Source of the DNA: Acidisphaera sp. S103
GTDB taxonomy: Bacteria; Pseudomonadota; Alphaproteobacteria; Acetobacterales; Acetobacteraceae
Length of the DNA: 64,000 nucleotides
Reading direction: 5' to 3'
Assembly: GCF_009765975.1 (NCBI RefSeq)
Contig: NZ_LMUJ01000085.1
Coordinates: 33,638-97,637 of the forward strand
Every line of letters starts with the position of its first letter. The stretch's first letter is position 1. The notes beneath the pieces were generated by a model. That model searched no databases. It had not been told where the DNA came from and saw nothing but the letters and a program-made list of their open reading frames with translations. The position numbers were made by a program, and so were the translations under genes. Shown here in pieces: positions 24,808 to 33,381 of this stretch.

Positions 24808-25566
24808 TTATCGCTTCACTGCCTTGCGCGCCGGCTTCCGGGGCGCGAGAGCGGTTCGCCGGCGTTCCGTATCGTCCAGGTGCACCTGCATCGCCTCCCG
24901 CGCCATCGCGGTGTCGCGCGCCAGGATCGCGTCGCAGATCGCCTTGTGCAGCGGCAGGGTCACCGTCCGGTTCTGTTCGCTGTCGCGGTTGGTGATCCGC
25001 ATCGACGTCACCAGGCTGGCGCGTATCGCATGCGCCACCGGCAGCAGGAATTCGTTGCGGGCGGCCCGCAGGCAGGCGATGTGGAACAGCACGTCCGCCG
25101 CCACGAACGCCGGTACGTCGTTGCCGGCCACCACCATCGCTTCATACGCCTTGACGATCGCCGCGTGATCCTCGGCGGTGCCGCGCCGGGCAGCCAGTTC
25201 GGCGGCGGCGGGCTCGATGATGCGGCGCAGTTCCATCAAGTGGTCGAGGTTGTCGTCGATCGGTTCCGCCGGGTCGTCGCGCCAGCCCAGGATGGCCGGG
25301 TCAAGCTGGCTCCAGTCCGAACGGGGGCGGACGATGGTGCCGCGACGGGGCTTGGCGTCGAGCAGTCCCTTCGCGGAAAGAACGTTCAGCGCCTCCCGCA
25401 GCACGGTGCGGCTGACGTCGTAGCGGGACAGCAGCTTTTCTTCGTTGGGGAGTGTCTCACCCGGCAGCAGCCGGCCGCGCACGATGTCGCCGCCGAGTTG
25501 TTCGACGAGTTGCTCGCGCAGGTTCCGTTTCAGGGGCAGCGCGGCCGGATGATCGGGTGACATCAT
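24808..25566 (-). CDS. GntR-family regulator, FCD (FadR) subfamily
   Basis: A 252-residue regulator: winged HTH at about residues 10-78 (LLPGETLPNEEKLLSRYDVSRTVLREALNVLSAKGLL) and an all-helical FCD ligand domain with metal-binding His pattern (about 100-235). FCD regulators commonly respond to organic acids and bind palindromes overlapping promoters. It is embedded among TRAP, dehydrogenase and MFS units that carry similar AT-rich motifs at their promoters, and its own start codons (ATGATG) sit within such a motif, so autoregulation is likely. The start may be 25566 or 25563. Confidence 0.9.
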   Translation of the reverse strand: MMSPDHPAALPLKRNLREQLVEQLGGDIVRGRLLPGETLPNEEKLLSRYDVSRTVLREALNVLSAKGLLDAKPRRGTIVRPRSDWSQLDPAILGWRDDPAEPIDDNLDHLMELRRIIEPAAAELAARRGTAEDHAAIVKAYEAMVVAGNDVPAFVAADVLFHIACLRAARNEFLLPVAHAIRASLVTSMRITNRDSEQNRTVTLPLHKAICDAILARDTAMAREAMQVHLDDTERRRTALAPRKPARKAVKR

Positions 25567-25601
25567 ATAGTATTATCGTCTGGCCGAGGTGCCAGCGTCA
25601 A
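25562..25601 (-). promoter_or_regulatory. gntR promoter with overlapping AT-rich motif
   Basis: On the minus strand TTGACG (25601-25596), 18-base spacer, GATAAT (25577-25572, five of six to consensus). The -10 lies in the motif at 25562-25576, which contains ATCATAT and runs into the start codons of the regulator gene, consistent with autorepression and a very short leader. Confidence 0.6.
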
Positions 25602-25623
25602 TGTAATCCAGCGTCAATGTAAT
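25592..25623. repeat. perfect 16-bp tandem duplication at the gntR -35 region
   Basis: CCAGCGTCAATGTAAT occurs twice head to tail (25592-25607, 25608-25623). Each copy carries a TTGACG on the minus strand, but only the proximal copy is correctly spaced from the GATAAT -10. Confidence 0.9.
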
Positions 25624-25645
25624 TGGGTACCACACAACCACCCGA

Positions 25646-26572
25646 TCACCCCAACCGGCGGCGCACCCCATAAACCTCCGGATTGACGACAAATGCCGGG
25701 CACCGGCCATCGAACTCGTCCAGGATCGCCTGCACCGCCGCGTGCCCGACCCGCACCATGGCACTGCCGGTTTGTCCCGCGACATGCGGCGACAGCAGCA
25801 CGTTCGGCATCGACCGCAGCGGCGAGTCCGGCGGTAACGGCTCCACGGCGTAGGTGTCCAGCGCCGCGCCTGCCAGATGCCCGGTATTCAGCGCGGCGAT
25901 CAAGGCTGCCTCATCGACCAATTCGCCGCGGGCGGTGTTGACCAGCACCGCACCCGGTTTCATCGCGGCGATTGCATCGGCACCGATAATCCCCGCATTC
26001 TCCGGCACCAGTCGCAGATGCAACGATACGATATCCGCCCGGCGCAACAGTTCGTCCAGCTTCACGGTCGGAACCGAGGGCAGGGGAGCATCCCGTCGAC
26101 CGGGTTCGGAGGCCAGCACCTCCATCCCAAAGGCCTGGGCAACACGCGCCACCCGCATCCCGACCGCCCCGCAGCCGACGATTCCCAGCGTGCTGCCCTC
26201 CAGCGCACCACCCACCAACGGCTCGCGCGACCACAGCCCCTCGCGCATGCTAGCGTCTGCGGCAACCACCTTACGAAGCAAACCCAGCAGCAGGGCAATG
26301 GTATACTCGGCAACAGCCCCGGCATTTGCCGGCCCCGTTGTCGTAACGATGACGCCCCGCGCGGTCGCCGCCGGCAGATCCACCCCGTCGCTCCCCGCAC
26401 CATGCCGCGCGATGATGCGCAGGTGCGGTGCCGCCTGGATAACGCCGGCGGTAACCACCCCCAGCCGTGCAAGGATGGCATCCGCGTCCCGACAGGCCTC
26501 GCTCAACGTAGCCTCATCCGGATACCCATCCAGAATCCGCAGCTCCGCTCGGGTCCGGAGGCGCGCGACCAC
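25646..26572 (-). CDS. D-2-hydroxyacid dehydrogenase (NAD-dependent)
   Basis: A 308-residue member of the D-isomer-specific 2-hydroxyacid dehydrogenase family. NAD motif GIVGCGAVGMRVARV; catalytic Arg in NTARGELVDE and His in SPHVAG. It would interconvert a 2-hydroxy acid and 2-keto acid. The first standard start is GTG 26572, but the codons between the preceding gene's TAG and that GTG read TLVVLTDNTVHPE, which is the normal first strand, and begin with ACG immediately after the stop. The original ATG seems to have become ACG, or ACG is used. It is last in the minus-strand unit from 28101. Confidence 0.88.
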   Translation of the reverse strand: MVARLRTRAELRILDGYPDEATLSEACRDADAILARLGVVTAGVIQAAPHLRIIARHGAGSDGVDLPAATARGVIVTTTGPANAGAVAEYTIALLLGLLRKVVAADASMREGLWSREPLVGGALEGSTLGIVGCGAVGMRVARVAQAFGMEVLASEPGRRDAPLPSVPTVKLDELLRRADIVSLHLRLVPENAGIIGADAIAAMKPGAVLVNTARGELVDEAALIAALNTGHLAGAALDTYAVEPLPPDSPLRSMPNVLLSPHVAGQTGSAMVRVGHAAVQAILDEFDGRCPAFVVNPEVYGVRRRLG

Positions 26573-26611
26573 CTCCGGATGGACGGTGTTATCTGTGAGT
26601 ACGACGAGCGT

Positions 26612-27037
26612 CTAAAGACCCTCCAGCACGTAGTCGTGGTCGTGCAGGACAACACGACGCTGGAACTTCCACTGTCCGCCGATCTTCCGCAGTTCGCAGT
26701 CGTAACGGCCAGGCGCCATCAGGCTGCTCTTCCCGTCCTTGGTCAGGAACACCGTCAGATAGCACGTCGCATGCGCGCGATTGCCATCTACCGTCATCAT
26801 CAGGTTGGACAGCACGTGCCGCAATTGCGACCCGCCGGCCTGAAAACGAGCGAAACGATGCGCGAACGCGGTGATGGCGGCGCGTCCGGTGTGCTCACCC
26901 ACCGCGGGGCTGACCAGTGTTCCGTCTTCGGCGAAGCAGTCGATGACGGTGTCGGCATCGCCCGCGTCGAGCGCACAGGTATAGCGCACGAACAGGTCGT
27001 TGATGCCGAACCGGTCCTCGATCGAGGGCGATGCCAT
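26612..27037 (-). CDS. NTF2-like/SnoaL-like protein
   Basis: A 141-residue NTF2-superfamily protein. ATG 27037 is preceded by AGGAGG at good distance; the frame runs further upstream but overlaps the dehydrogenase gene. The sequence shows the SnoaL-4 pattern IEDRFGINDLFVRYTCALDAGDADTV with FAEDG, like small dehydratase/hydroxylase subunits or aromatic-ring-hydroxylating beta subunits. It lies between two hydroxyacid dehydrogenase genes and 11 bases downstream of the first. A catalytic or binding role in the same pathway is inferred. Confidence 0.8.
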   Translation of the reverse strand: MASPSIEDRFGINDLFVRYTCALDAGDADTVIDCFAEDGTLVSPAVGEHTGRAAITAFAHRFARFQAGGSQLRHVLSNLMMTVDGNRAHATCYLTVFLTKDGKSSLMAPGRYDCELRKIGGQWKFQRRVVLHDHDYVLEGL

Positions 27038-27048
27038 TCGGTTGCCTC

Positions 27049-28101
27049 CTATGCCAGTTGATCGGGACGGAAGCCGATGATCTGCTCGAACCGGTCGGAA
27101 TAGCGGTCCCAGATCTCGGGGTTCACCAGGCGGGGCGGCACGCGGCCGCGCAGCAGTGCGATCCATTGTTCGGCGGCGGCGATCGACATGTCGTACAGCG
27201 TCTCGATCGTGACGCCGGCGATATGCGGGGTGGCCATGACGTTGTCGAGATGCAGCAGCGGATGATCGGACGGCGGCGGCTCGACATCGAATACGTCGAT
27301 CCCGGCACCGGCGATGCGGCCAGCCTTCAGCGCGTCGACCAGCGGGCCTTCCTGGTGGATTTTGCCGCGCGCGGTGTTGATGAAATACGCATTCGGCTTC
27401 ATCCGCGCGAACGCCTCGGCGCCGAACATGCCCAGGGTTTCGCTGTTGCGCGGGCAATGCACGGTGATGAAGTCGGATTCAGCCAGCAATGTCGGAAAAT
27501 CCACCTTCTGCGCGCCCCGTTCGGCGACCTGCTGCTCACTCAGATACGGATCGCACGCCAGCACCCGCATATCGAACGCATTGGCAAATTTCGCGGTCAG
27601 CCGCCCGATCTGGCCGATACCGACGATGCCGACGGTCTTGCCCTTGATGTTGTTGCCCGACAGCGTCATCCGGTCGTTTGCCGTGCCGTTGACCATCGCC
27701 CGGTGCGTGTAGCCGACCTTCTTGGTCAGACCGAGCATCAGGGCGATGGCATGTTCGGCGACGGGTTCGCTGTTGGTGCCGGACTGGTTGACGACGATCA
27801 CGCCGGCGGCGTTGCAGGCATCCACATCGATCACGTCGTAGCCGGCACCGGCCGAGGAAATGGCCAGCATGTTTGGGCAGCGCGCCAGCAGCGCGGCATC
27901 GCCGAACCACGGTTCCTTCAGTTCGGTACGGGCACTGATCTGGTAGCCGACGGCGGTTTCCAGCGGCGGCCAGTTATCGGCATCGGGATCGGCGTACTGC
28001 AGCCGCGTCAGTTCGATGTCGTCCTCCGCATTGAGAACCCGTTCCGCGATCGGGTCGAACCAGCGCTCGAAATAAACCAGCCGCTTGCGATTAAGTGCCA
28101 T
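27049..28101 (-). CDS. D-2-hydroxyacid dehydrogenase family protein
   Basis: A 350-residue hydroxyacid dehydrogenase, longer at the N-terminus than the paralogue at 25646. NAD site GIVGIGQIGRLTAKFA; catalytic Arg in NTARGKIHQE (canonical GxxxxE spacing altered but Glu present) and His in TPHIAG. The dimerisation and substrate regions differ from the paralogue, so the two probably act on different substrates or in opposite directions. First gene of the minus-strand unit; its promoter is at 28147-28176, shared with the divergent MFS gene. Confidence 0.88.
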   Translation of the reverse strand: MALNRKRLVYFERWFDPIAERVLNAEDDIELTRLQYADPDADNWPPLETAVGYQISARTELKEPWFGDAALLARCPNMLAISSAGAGYDVIDVDACNAAGVIVVNQSGTNSEPVAEHAIALMLGLTKKVGYTHRAMVNGTANDRMTLSGNNIKGKTVGIVGIGQIGRLTAKFANAFDMRVLACDPYLSEQQVAERGAQKVDFPTLLAESDFITVHCPRNSETLGMFGAEAFARMKPNAYFINTARGKIHQEGPLVDALKAGRIAGAGIDVFDVEPPPSDHPLLHLDNVMATPHIAGVTIETLYDMSIAAAEQWIALLRGRVPPRLVNPEIWDRYSDRFEQIIGFRPDQLA

Positions 28102-28138
28102 CGGTACCGCTTTCCTCTCTGTCCCAACGCTCGTTGGG

Positions 28139-28176
28139 CTGATATTGTCATACTAATCGGCGGGCTTGGGTGTCAA
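28139..28176 (-). promoter_or_regulatory. promoter of the hydroxyacid dehydrogenase unit with AT-rich operator-like motif
   Basis: On the minus strand TTGACA (28176-28171), 18-base spacer, TATGAC (28152-28147). The -10 lies in GTATGACAATATCAG (28153-28139), which matches the plus-strand site at 35634-35648 in 11 of 15 positions. It lies between the dehydrogenase gene (minus) and the MFS gene (plus). Confidence 0.6.
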
Positions 28177-28207
28177 CGAAGCCCCGGCGTGGGGAGGGGC
28201 TGGCGCG

Positions 28208-29488
28208 ATGCAACACAAACGTCGTTACATAGTCTATGTGCTGTTGTTTCTGTTCCTGTCGATCTATTCGCTGGATCGGGCGATGATGGGCGTGGTCGGC
28301 AGCACGATCGCGAAGGAAATGCAGATCGGTCCGGTCGCGCTGGGCTATTTGTTTTCCTCCTATCTGTGGCTTTACGCGCTGACATTGCTGCCCGCCGGTG
28401 CGATCACCGATCGTGTCGGCCCCTGGCGCATGAGCACGGTCGCCGCCGGCGGCTGGTCGATCTTCCAGATGCTGGGTGGCTTCGCCACGTCGCTGGGGTT
28501 TCTGCTGGTAAGCCGCCTGGGCCTGGGCGTGTTCGAATCCGCGGCCAATCCCTGTGCGCACAGCGCCATCCGCGAATGGACGCCGCGTGGCGAACGCGGC
28601 TTCGTGACGGCGATCTGGTACAGCGGCACCAACGCCGGCCCGGCGCTGGGCACGCCACTGGTCGCCTGGCTGACGACTGTCTATGGCTGGCGGTCGGCGT
28701 TCTTCGTGACCGGAATCCTCGGCCTGGTCTGGGTCGCCATCTGGTTGCCGCTGTATCGATCGCCCGACCGCGCACGCTGGCTGACCGAAACCGAGCGGAC
28801 AAAAATCCTCGCCGAACGCGACGGCACGCCGAAGGCACTGGCGGAAGGCGCCGTCGGGTATCGCGGCCTGCTGCTGGAAACGCCGACGCTGTGGGGCCTG
28901 GCGCTGGCCCAGGGCTGCATCAACTACACGTCCTATTTCTTCCTGGCCTGGCTGCCCGGGTTCCTGCAGGCGTCCTATCACCTGACGGTCATGCAGGCGG
29001 GCGGCTACACCGCCGTGCCGTTTGCCCTGAGCACCGTGCTGAGCATCGCCCTGAGTTACGGCTGCGACCGCGTGCTGACCCCCAGGGCCATCTATGACGG
29101 CAAGCGCCGATACGCCGTGGCGTTGGGCGCGCTGCTGTCGGCGAGCATCGTACTGACGCCGTATGTCGGCTCGATCGGACTGGCGACGGCGGTGCTGACC
29201 GTCGCCCTGACGTTCAACACCTTCGCGCAATCGATGAATTTCGCGCTGGCGAACGATCGCCTGCGATCACCCGCCGACGTCGGACGCACCTACGCGTTTT
29301 TCACCCTGGGCGGCATCACGTTCGGCATCCTGGGTCCGATCGTCACTGGATATCTGGTGGCGCTGACCGGGAATTTCAAAATCGCGCTGGTGCTGTGCGG
29401 GGGGCTGTCGATCCTGGCGGTGATCCTTGTCAGCACGCTGACCCATCGCCCGCTTGGCGAACGACGGACCGTGACGCAGGCCGCATAA
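28208..29488 (+). CDS. MFS transporter
   Basis: A 426-residue twelve-helix carrier. ATG 28208 is preferred to a TTG at 28166 because GGGGAGGGG precedes it and the first helix (YIVYVLLFLFLSIYSLDRAM) follows directly. The LDRAMMG segment in helix 1 and the R-rich 2-3 loop (ITDRVGPWRMSTVA) place it with the ACS/organic-acid carriers. It is divergent from the hydroxyacid dehydrogenase unit and probably brings in or expels the related acid. A second MFS gene follows on the same strand from its own promoter. Confidence 0.86.
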   Translation: MQHKRRYIVYVLLFLFLSIYSLDRAMMGVVGSTIAKEMQIGPVALGYLFSSYLWLYALTLLPAGAITDRVGPWRMSTVAAGGWSIFQMLGGFATSLGFLLVSRLGLGVFESAANPCAHSAIREWTPRGERGFVTAIWYSGTNAGPALGTPLVAWLTTVYGWRSAFFVTGILGLVWVAIWLPLYRSPDRARWLTETERTKILAERDGTPKALAEGAVGYRGLLLETPTLWGLALAQGCINYTSYFFLAWLPGFLQASYHLTVMQAGGYTAVPFALSTVLSIALSYGCDRVLTPRAIYDGKRRYAVALGALLSASIVLTPYVGSIGLATAVLTVALTFNTFAQSMNFALANDRLRSPADVGRTYAFFTLGGITFGILGPIVTGYLVALTGNFKIALVLCGGLSILAVILVSTLTHRPLGERRTVTQAA

Positions 29489-29510
29489 GGGGGGAATGGC
29501 TGGCCGAGCG

Positions 29511-29547
29511 TTGACACACCGTGCATGCCACCGGATATCATATGATA
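29511..29547 (+). promoter_or_regulatory. promoter with perfect palindrome over the -10
   Basis: TTGACA at 29511-29516, 17-base spacer, GATATC at 29534-29539. The perfect 12-bp palindrome TATCATATGATA (29536-29547) covers the -10. It shares ATCATAT with the gntR promoter motif, making it a candidate GntR/FCD operator for the MFS gene at 29568. Confidence 0.65.
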
Positions 29548-29567
29548 AATGATCGGGAGCTGCGGAC

Positions 29568-30857
29568 ATGGTCCAGGAAAAATTTGTCATCGGGAAGGTG
29601 GCGCGACGGTTCGTTCCGTTACTGATCACGGCGGCTTTCCTGGCCTATCTGGACCGGGTGAACGTCAGTTTCGCGGCCATCACCCTGAACCGGGATATCG
29701 GACTGTCCGCCGCCGCGTACGGCTTCGGGGCCGGCGTGTTCTTCCTGCCCTATGTGTTGTTCGAGGTGCCCTCCAACGTCATTCTCGAACGGGTCGGCGC
29801 CAGACGGTGGCTGTCACGCATCATGCTGAGTTGGGGCCTGGTTTCCCTCTGCATGGTCTTCGTCCGCGGTGAATACAGCTTCTATGCCGTCCGCGCCCTG
29901 CTCGGTTTTGCCGAGGCGGGCCTGTATCCCGGTGTCGTGTTCTTCCTGACCACGTGGTTCCCGTCCTCGTATCGTGCCCGTATCGGTGGGCTGTTCTGGC
30001 TGTCCATCCCGCTGTCCACGGTTATCGGCGCGCCGGTATCCGGCCTGATTCTGGGTCTCGATGGTGTCCTGGGTCTGCGGGGCTGGATGTGGCTGTTCGT
30101 TCTGGAGGCGTTGCCGACGTTGATCCTGGCATTCGTGCTGCTGCGCGTGTTGACCGACCGCCCGAGCGAAGCCGCCTGGCTCAGCGCTGAGGAACGCGAA
30201 TGGTTGGTCAAGCGCATGGCAGCCGAACAGACGGACGCCGCGCATGGCCATGCGCCGCTGGACGCCTTGCGCAACCCGCGCGTTCTCGCGCTGGGTCTGG
30301 TCTGCTTCGGGGCGGTTATCATCAACTATGGTCTCAGTTTTTTCCTGCCGCAGATCGTGAAAGGGTTCGGTCTGTCGAATACGATGGTGGGAATGGTCTC
30401 CGCATTGCCCTACGTGGCGGCGCTGTTCGGTATCATGACGTTCGGATTCATTTCGGACGCAACGCAGAACCGGCGAGGCTGCGCGGGGGCGGCGATCGTC
30501 CTGTGCGCGGCGTGCCTGGCGGTGTCCACGCTGTTCGATGCACCGGTGGCGAAGATGGCGATCCTTGTCGTGGCTGGATTTTTCATGTTCGGCTACCTGC
30601 CGGCGTTCTGGGCGCTGCCGGAACGGATTCTGCAAGGCCCGGCCCTGGCGGCGGCTATCGCGACGATCAATTCGATCGCCAACATCGCTGGTTTCACCGG
30701 GCCTTATCTGATGGGGTATTTGTATCAGCAGACTGGCAGCTACCGGATTGGCCTGCTCGCGCTGGCGGTCATCGGCGCGGCATTGTCGTTGCTGTTGTTT
30801 GGGATCAGGACGCGGCGGGTCGAGGTCTGGGACGGGCGTGAGGCCCGGGCAAGGTAG
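29568..30857 (+). CDS. MFS transporter, ACS family
   Basis: A 429-residue carrier. The start of helix 1 (ITAAFLAYLDRVNVSFAAIT) is the ACS-family signature seen in tartrate, galactonate and hydroxyphenylacetate permeases. ATG 29568 has GGGAG about nine bases upstream. It has its own promoter with a palindromic operator. It is a paralogue, not a duplicate, of the carrier at 28208. Confidence 0.87.
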   Translation: MVQEKFVIGKVARRFVPLLITAAFLAYLDRVNVSFAAITLNRDIGLSAAAYGFGAGVFFLPYVLFEVPSNVILERVGARRWLSRIMLSWGLVSLCMVFVRGEYSFYAVRALLGFAEAGLYPGVVFFLTTWFPSSYRARIGGLFWLSIPLSTVIGAPVSGLILGLDGVLGLRGWMWLFVLEALPTLILAFVLLRVLTDRPSEAAWLSAEEREWLVKRMAAEQTDAAHGHAPLDALRNPRVLALGLVCFGAVIINYGLSFFLPQIVKGFGLSNTMVGMVSALPYVAALFGIMTFGFISDATQNRRGCAGAAIVLCAACLAVSTLFDAPVAKMAILVVAGFFMFGYLPAFWALPERILQGPALAAAIATINSIANIAGFTGPYLMGYLYQQTGSYRIGLLALAVIGAALSLLLFGIRTRRVEVWDGREARAR

Positions 30858-31054
30858 AGAGCGGCTGGGGTGGGGGCCAGACAACACGGCTCCTCGATGA
30901 ACCGGATGCCAGCGCCGGACCTGAATTGACAAGGTCCACTTCGCGTCGCCAATGACTCAAATGTAACCGCTCTGCCTTCGGCCATTTACGATCATCGGGA
31001 ACCGGCGGCTACCAGCGATATTCGCTGGTGCCCCCGACGATCGATAACGGAGTC

Positions 31055-31897
31055 CTATGCTTTCCGCGGCGACCAGCCATAAGCCTTCGCGCAGGCGCCG
31101 CCCATCAGCATGGCTCGCTCCGAGTCACTCAGGCGGTCGGTTTTGAGGAACGGCTCGACGGCCTGCTCGAAGTTGACGACCGCATAGGCGCGAGTCCAGT
31201 CCGTGCCCCACAGGCAGCGCTCGAAGCCCCAGGCGTCGAACACACGGGCCAGCGGGTCCCAGATGTCCGGGAACGGGAACGGCTGGTGGGACAGCGTGCA
31301 GGCGCCGCTCACCTTGATCACCGCGTTTGAGCGCTTCGCCAGTTCCAGCACTTTCGGCAGATCGGCCCAAGCCTGCGGCGGTGCGGGCGGCACATGCGGT
31401 TGCACGATGCCCAGATGATCGATGATGAACCGCGTGTTGGGATGGCGGTCGATCAGAGCGGTGCCGACCTCCAGATTGCCCCAGAACAGGACATTGACGG
31501 GAAAGTCGTGGGCAGCGGCGGCTCGGGCGATCCGATCGATGCCGGGATCGTCGGCCTTCCGTCCTGACTCCTTCGGCAGCATGATGCGGATTCCGACCGT
31601 CCCCGGCGTCTTCTTCCAGTCGGCGATAACGTCGGCAACGTTGGGATCGTCCGGATCGACCGGCTTGATGATCGCGAAACGGTCGGGATGGGCTTGTTGC
31701 ACTTGCACCGCATAGCTGCCGTCATAACGGTACAGGCCGAAGGCGGAGATGAAGATCGCGCCGTCGACCCCGACTTTGTCCATGGCCGCCACCATCTCAT
31801 CACCCGTAACATGCGCGGGCCAGTTCGGGACGTTGTGCCAGGGGCGCTTCGGCGTGTTCGCCTCATAGGCGTGAACCTGTGAATCGATAATCGTCAT
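31055..31897 (-). CDS. amidohydrolase family protein (TIM-barrel, metal-dependent)
   Basis: A 280-residue amidohydrolase_2-type barrel: DSQVH at 5-9 in place of the usual D-x-H-x-H, IIDHLG near 155, and WGTDWTRAYA near 232, which supplies the barrel-end Asp. This subgroup includes lactonases and 2-pyrone-4,6-dicarboxylate-like hydrolases. The first metal-site His is replaced by Gln, so metal binding may be altered or a single metal used. It lies 81 bases downstream of the MFS gene on the same strand, within the minus-strand unit beginning at 33340. Confidence 0.83.
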   Translation of the reverse strand: MTIIDSQVHAYEANTPKRPWHNVPNWPAHVTGDEMVAAMDKVGVDGAIFISAFGLYRYDGSYAVQVQQAHPDRFAIIKPVDPDDPNVADVIADWKKTPGTVGIRIMLPKESGRKADDPGIDRIARAAAAHDFPVNVLFWGNLEVGTALIDRHPNTRFIIDHLGIVQPHVPPAPPQAWADLPKVLELAKRSNAVIKVSGACTLSHQPFPFPDIWDPLARVFDAWGFERCLWGTDWTRAYAVVNFEQAVEPFLKTDRLSDSERAMLMGGACAKAYGWSPRKA

Positions 31898-31978
31898 CGG
31901 GGGATCTCCTCTTTGTCATGCAAGCTTGGCGACCGCGGCTGGTTTTTGTCCAGAGGGTGGAAGCGCCAGTACGACCCT

Positions 31979-33340
31979 TCAATCCAGTTGGAACCCGTAC
32001 ACCTCGCGGAAGATGAAGATCGCCGCCAGCAGGCCAACGATAGGGAACACCAGCACGAACGTCGTGGCGTTGGCCTGGCCGATCATGGCGAACAGCGACG
32101 GGAACAGGAAAATCCCCATGAACACCGCGATCTTGTTGAACACGTAGGTCAAGCCGCCGGCGACCCCTCGATATTCCGCCCGAGACACCACGGTGGCGAT
32201 CGTCAGCGGATTGGTGACCGCCCAGATATGCCCCCACATCATGATGGCGGCGGCCAGCGGCAGCAGGAACGGATGCCCCGTGTACAGCGCATAGGCGGCG
32301 ATCGACAGCCCGACGATCACGGTGGAGAACCCGGCGATGCCGACGCCGCGATGTCCCAGCCTGGGCAGCATCGCCGGCCCGACCCAGGCGGCGATGCCGG
32401 CGATCACCCAGATCAGCCCGGTCATCAGGCTGGTGCCGATGATCGATGACACACCGACCATCATGAAGATCACCGGAATGTAGAAGCCGAACGTCGAGAA
32501 CTGGCCACCGCAGCACAGAAACGAAATCCAGCTGTAGATGCTGGCCCGCCAGCGGACCGGATCCTGGCGCAGGTCGCTCAGGAATTCCCGCAGCGGCGGC
32601 TTCCTTATCGTGACATCCATATCCGGCAGCATGTCCAGGCTGTCGCCGTAGATCTGCCGCGATGTCGCCTTGGCCTCGCGGAACCGGCCCTGGCGGACCA
32701 GCCAGATCGTCGTCTCCGGCAACTCGCTGCGCATGATCAGGATGATCACCGCCGGGACCGCTCCAAGCCCCAGGATCACCCGCCACATCCATTCGTGCGA
32801 CATGCCAGAGACCAGGAACAGCGCCACCACCGCCGCGCAGACCGCCTGGCCGGCGGCGTACATGACCTGCCATCGGTTGCCCATGACCTCGCGCCGGCCG
32901 GTGGGCAGATATTCCATGATGTAGGTATAGCTGGTGGTGACGTCGGCCCCCAACGGGATGCCCAGGACGAAACGGATGACGATCAACTGCTCGATGCTGG
33001 TCACAAAGGCCTGCATCGCTGCCAGCACGATGAAAAGCGCGATGCTGGCCATGAACATCACCCGCCGCCCTAGCTTGTCGGTCAGCCAGCCGCCCAGCAG
33101 TGCGCCCAGTACCGCACCCGCCTGCACCCCGGCGGCGCTAAGCCCCAGCAGCAGCGGCGACGGATTGAACTGCTGGCGGATGAACGTCAGCACGAAGGCG
33201 ATCGAGTAATAGTCCCAGGCCTCCACGAACAGGGAAGCCAGCATCAGGATCCCGATGTAGTTGCCCTTCGGCGCGTAGGTGCCGGCGATATGCCTGACAG
33301 CTTCATCCATCGCCGTCTGTTGAGTGACAGTCGTTGACAC
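31979..33340 (-). CDS. MFS transporter (AAHS/sugar-porter-like)
   Basis: A 453-residue twelve-helix carrier. It starts at GTG 33340, with TAGGGAAA upstream; an ATG at 33310 lacks a ribosome-binding site. LGGWLTDKLGRRVMFMASIA in the 2-3 loop is the D-R/G-R-R motif of the sugar-porter and aromatic acid:H+ symporter groups, and VIRFVLGIPLGADVTTSYTY is the helix-4 motif. It is co-oriented with the amidohydrolase downstream and the NHL/hydroxyacid oxidase pair upstream. Confidence 0.87.
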   Translation of the reverse strand: MSTTVTQQTAMDEAVRHIAGTYAPKGNYIGILMLASLFVEAWDYYSIAFVLTFIRQQFNPSPLLLGLSAAGVQAGAVLGALLGGWLTDKLGRRVMFMASIALFIVLAAMQAFVTSIEQLIVIRFVLGIPLGADVTTSYTYIMEYLPTGRREVMGNRWQVMYAAGQAVCAAVVALFLVSGMSHEWMWRVILGLGAVPAVIILIMRSELPETTIWLVRQGRFREAKATSRQIYGDSLDMLPDMDVTIRKPPLREFLSDLRQDPVRWRASIYSWISFLCCGGQFSTFGFYIPVIFMMVGVSSIIGTSLMTGLIWVIAGIAAWVGPAMLPRLGHRGVGIAGFSTVIVGLSIAAYALYTGHPFLLPLAAAIMMWGHIWAVTNPLTIATVVSRAEYRGVAGGLTYVFNKIAVFMGIFLFPSLFAMIGQANATTFVLVFPIVGLLAAIFIFREVYGFQLD

Positions 33341-33381
33341 GTCGGACGTTTCCCTATCCCGTTATTTATTCTGCACTCCGA

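Noticed and set aside
27031..29097. 688-codon plus-strand frame across the dehydrogenase and MFS genes
   Set aside because: Part antisense to a dehydrogenase and part out-of-frame with an MFS gene; no family resemblance.
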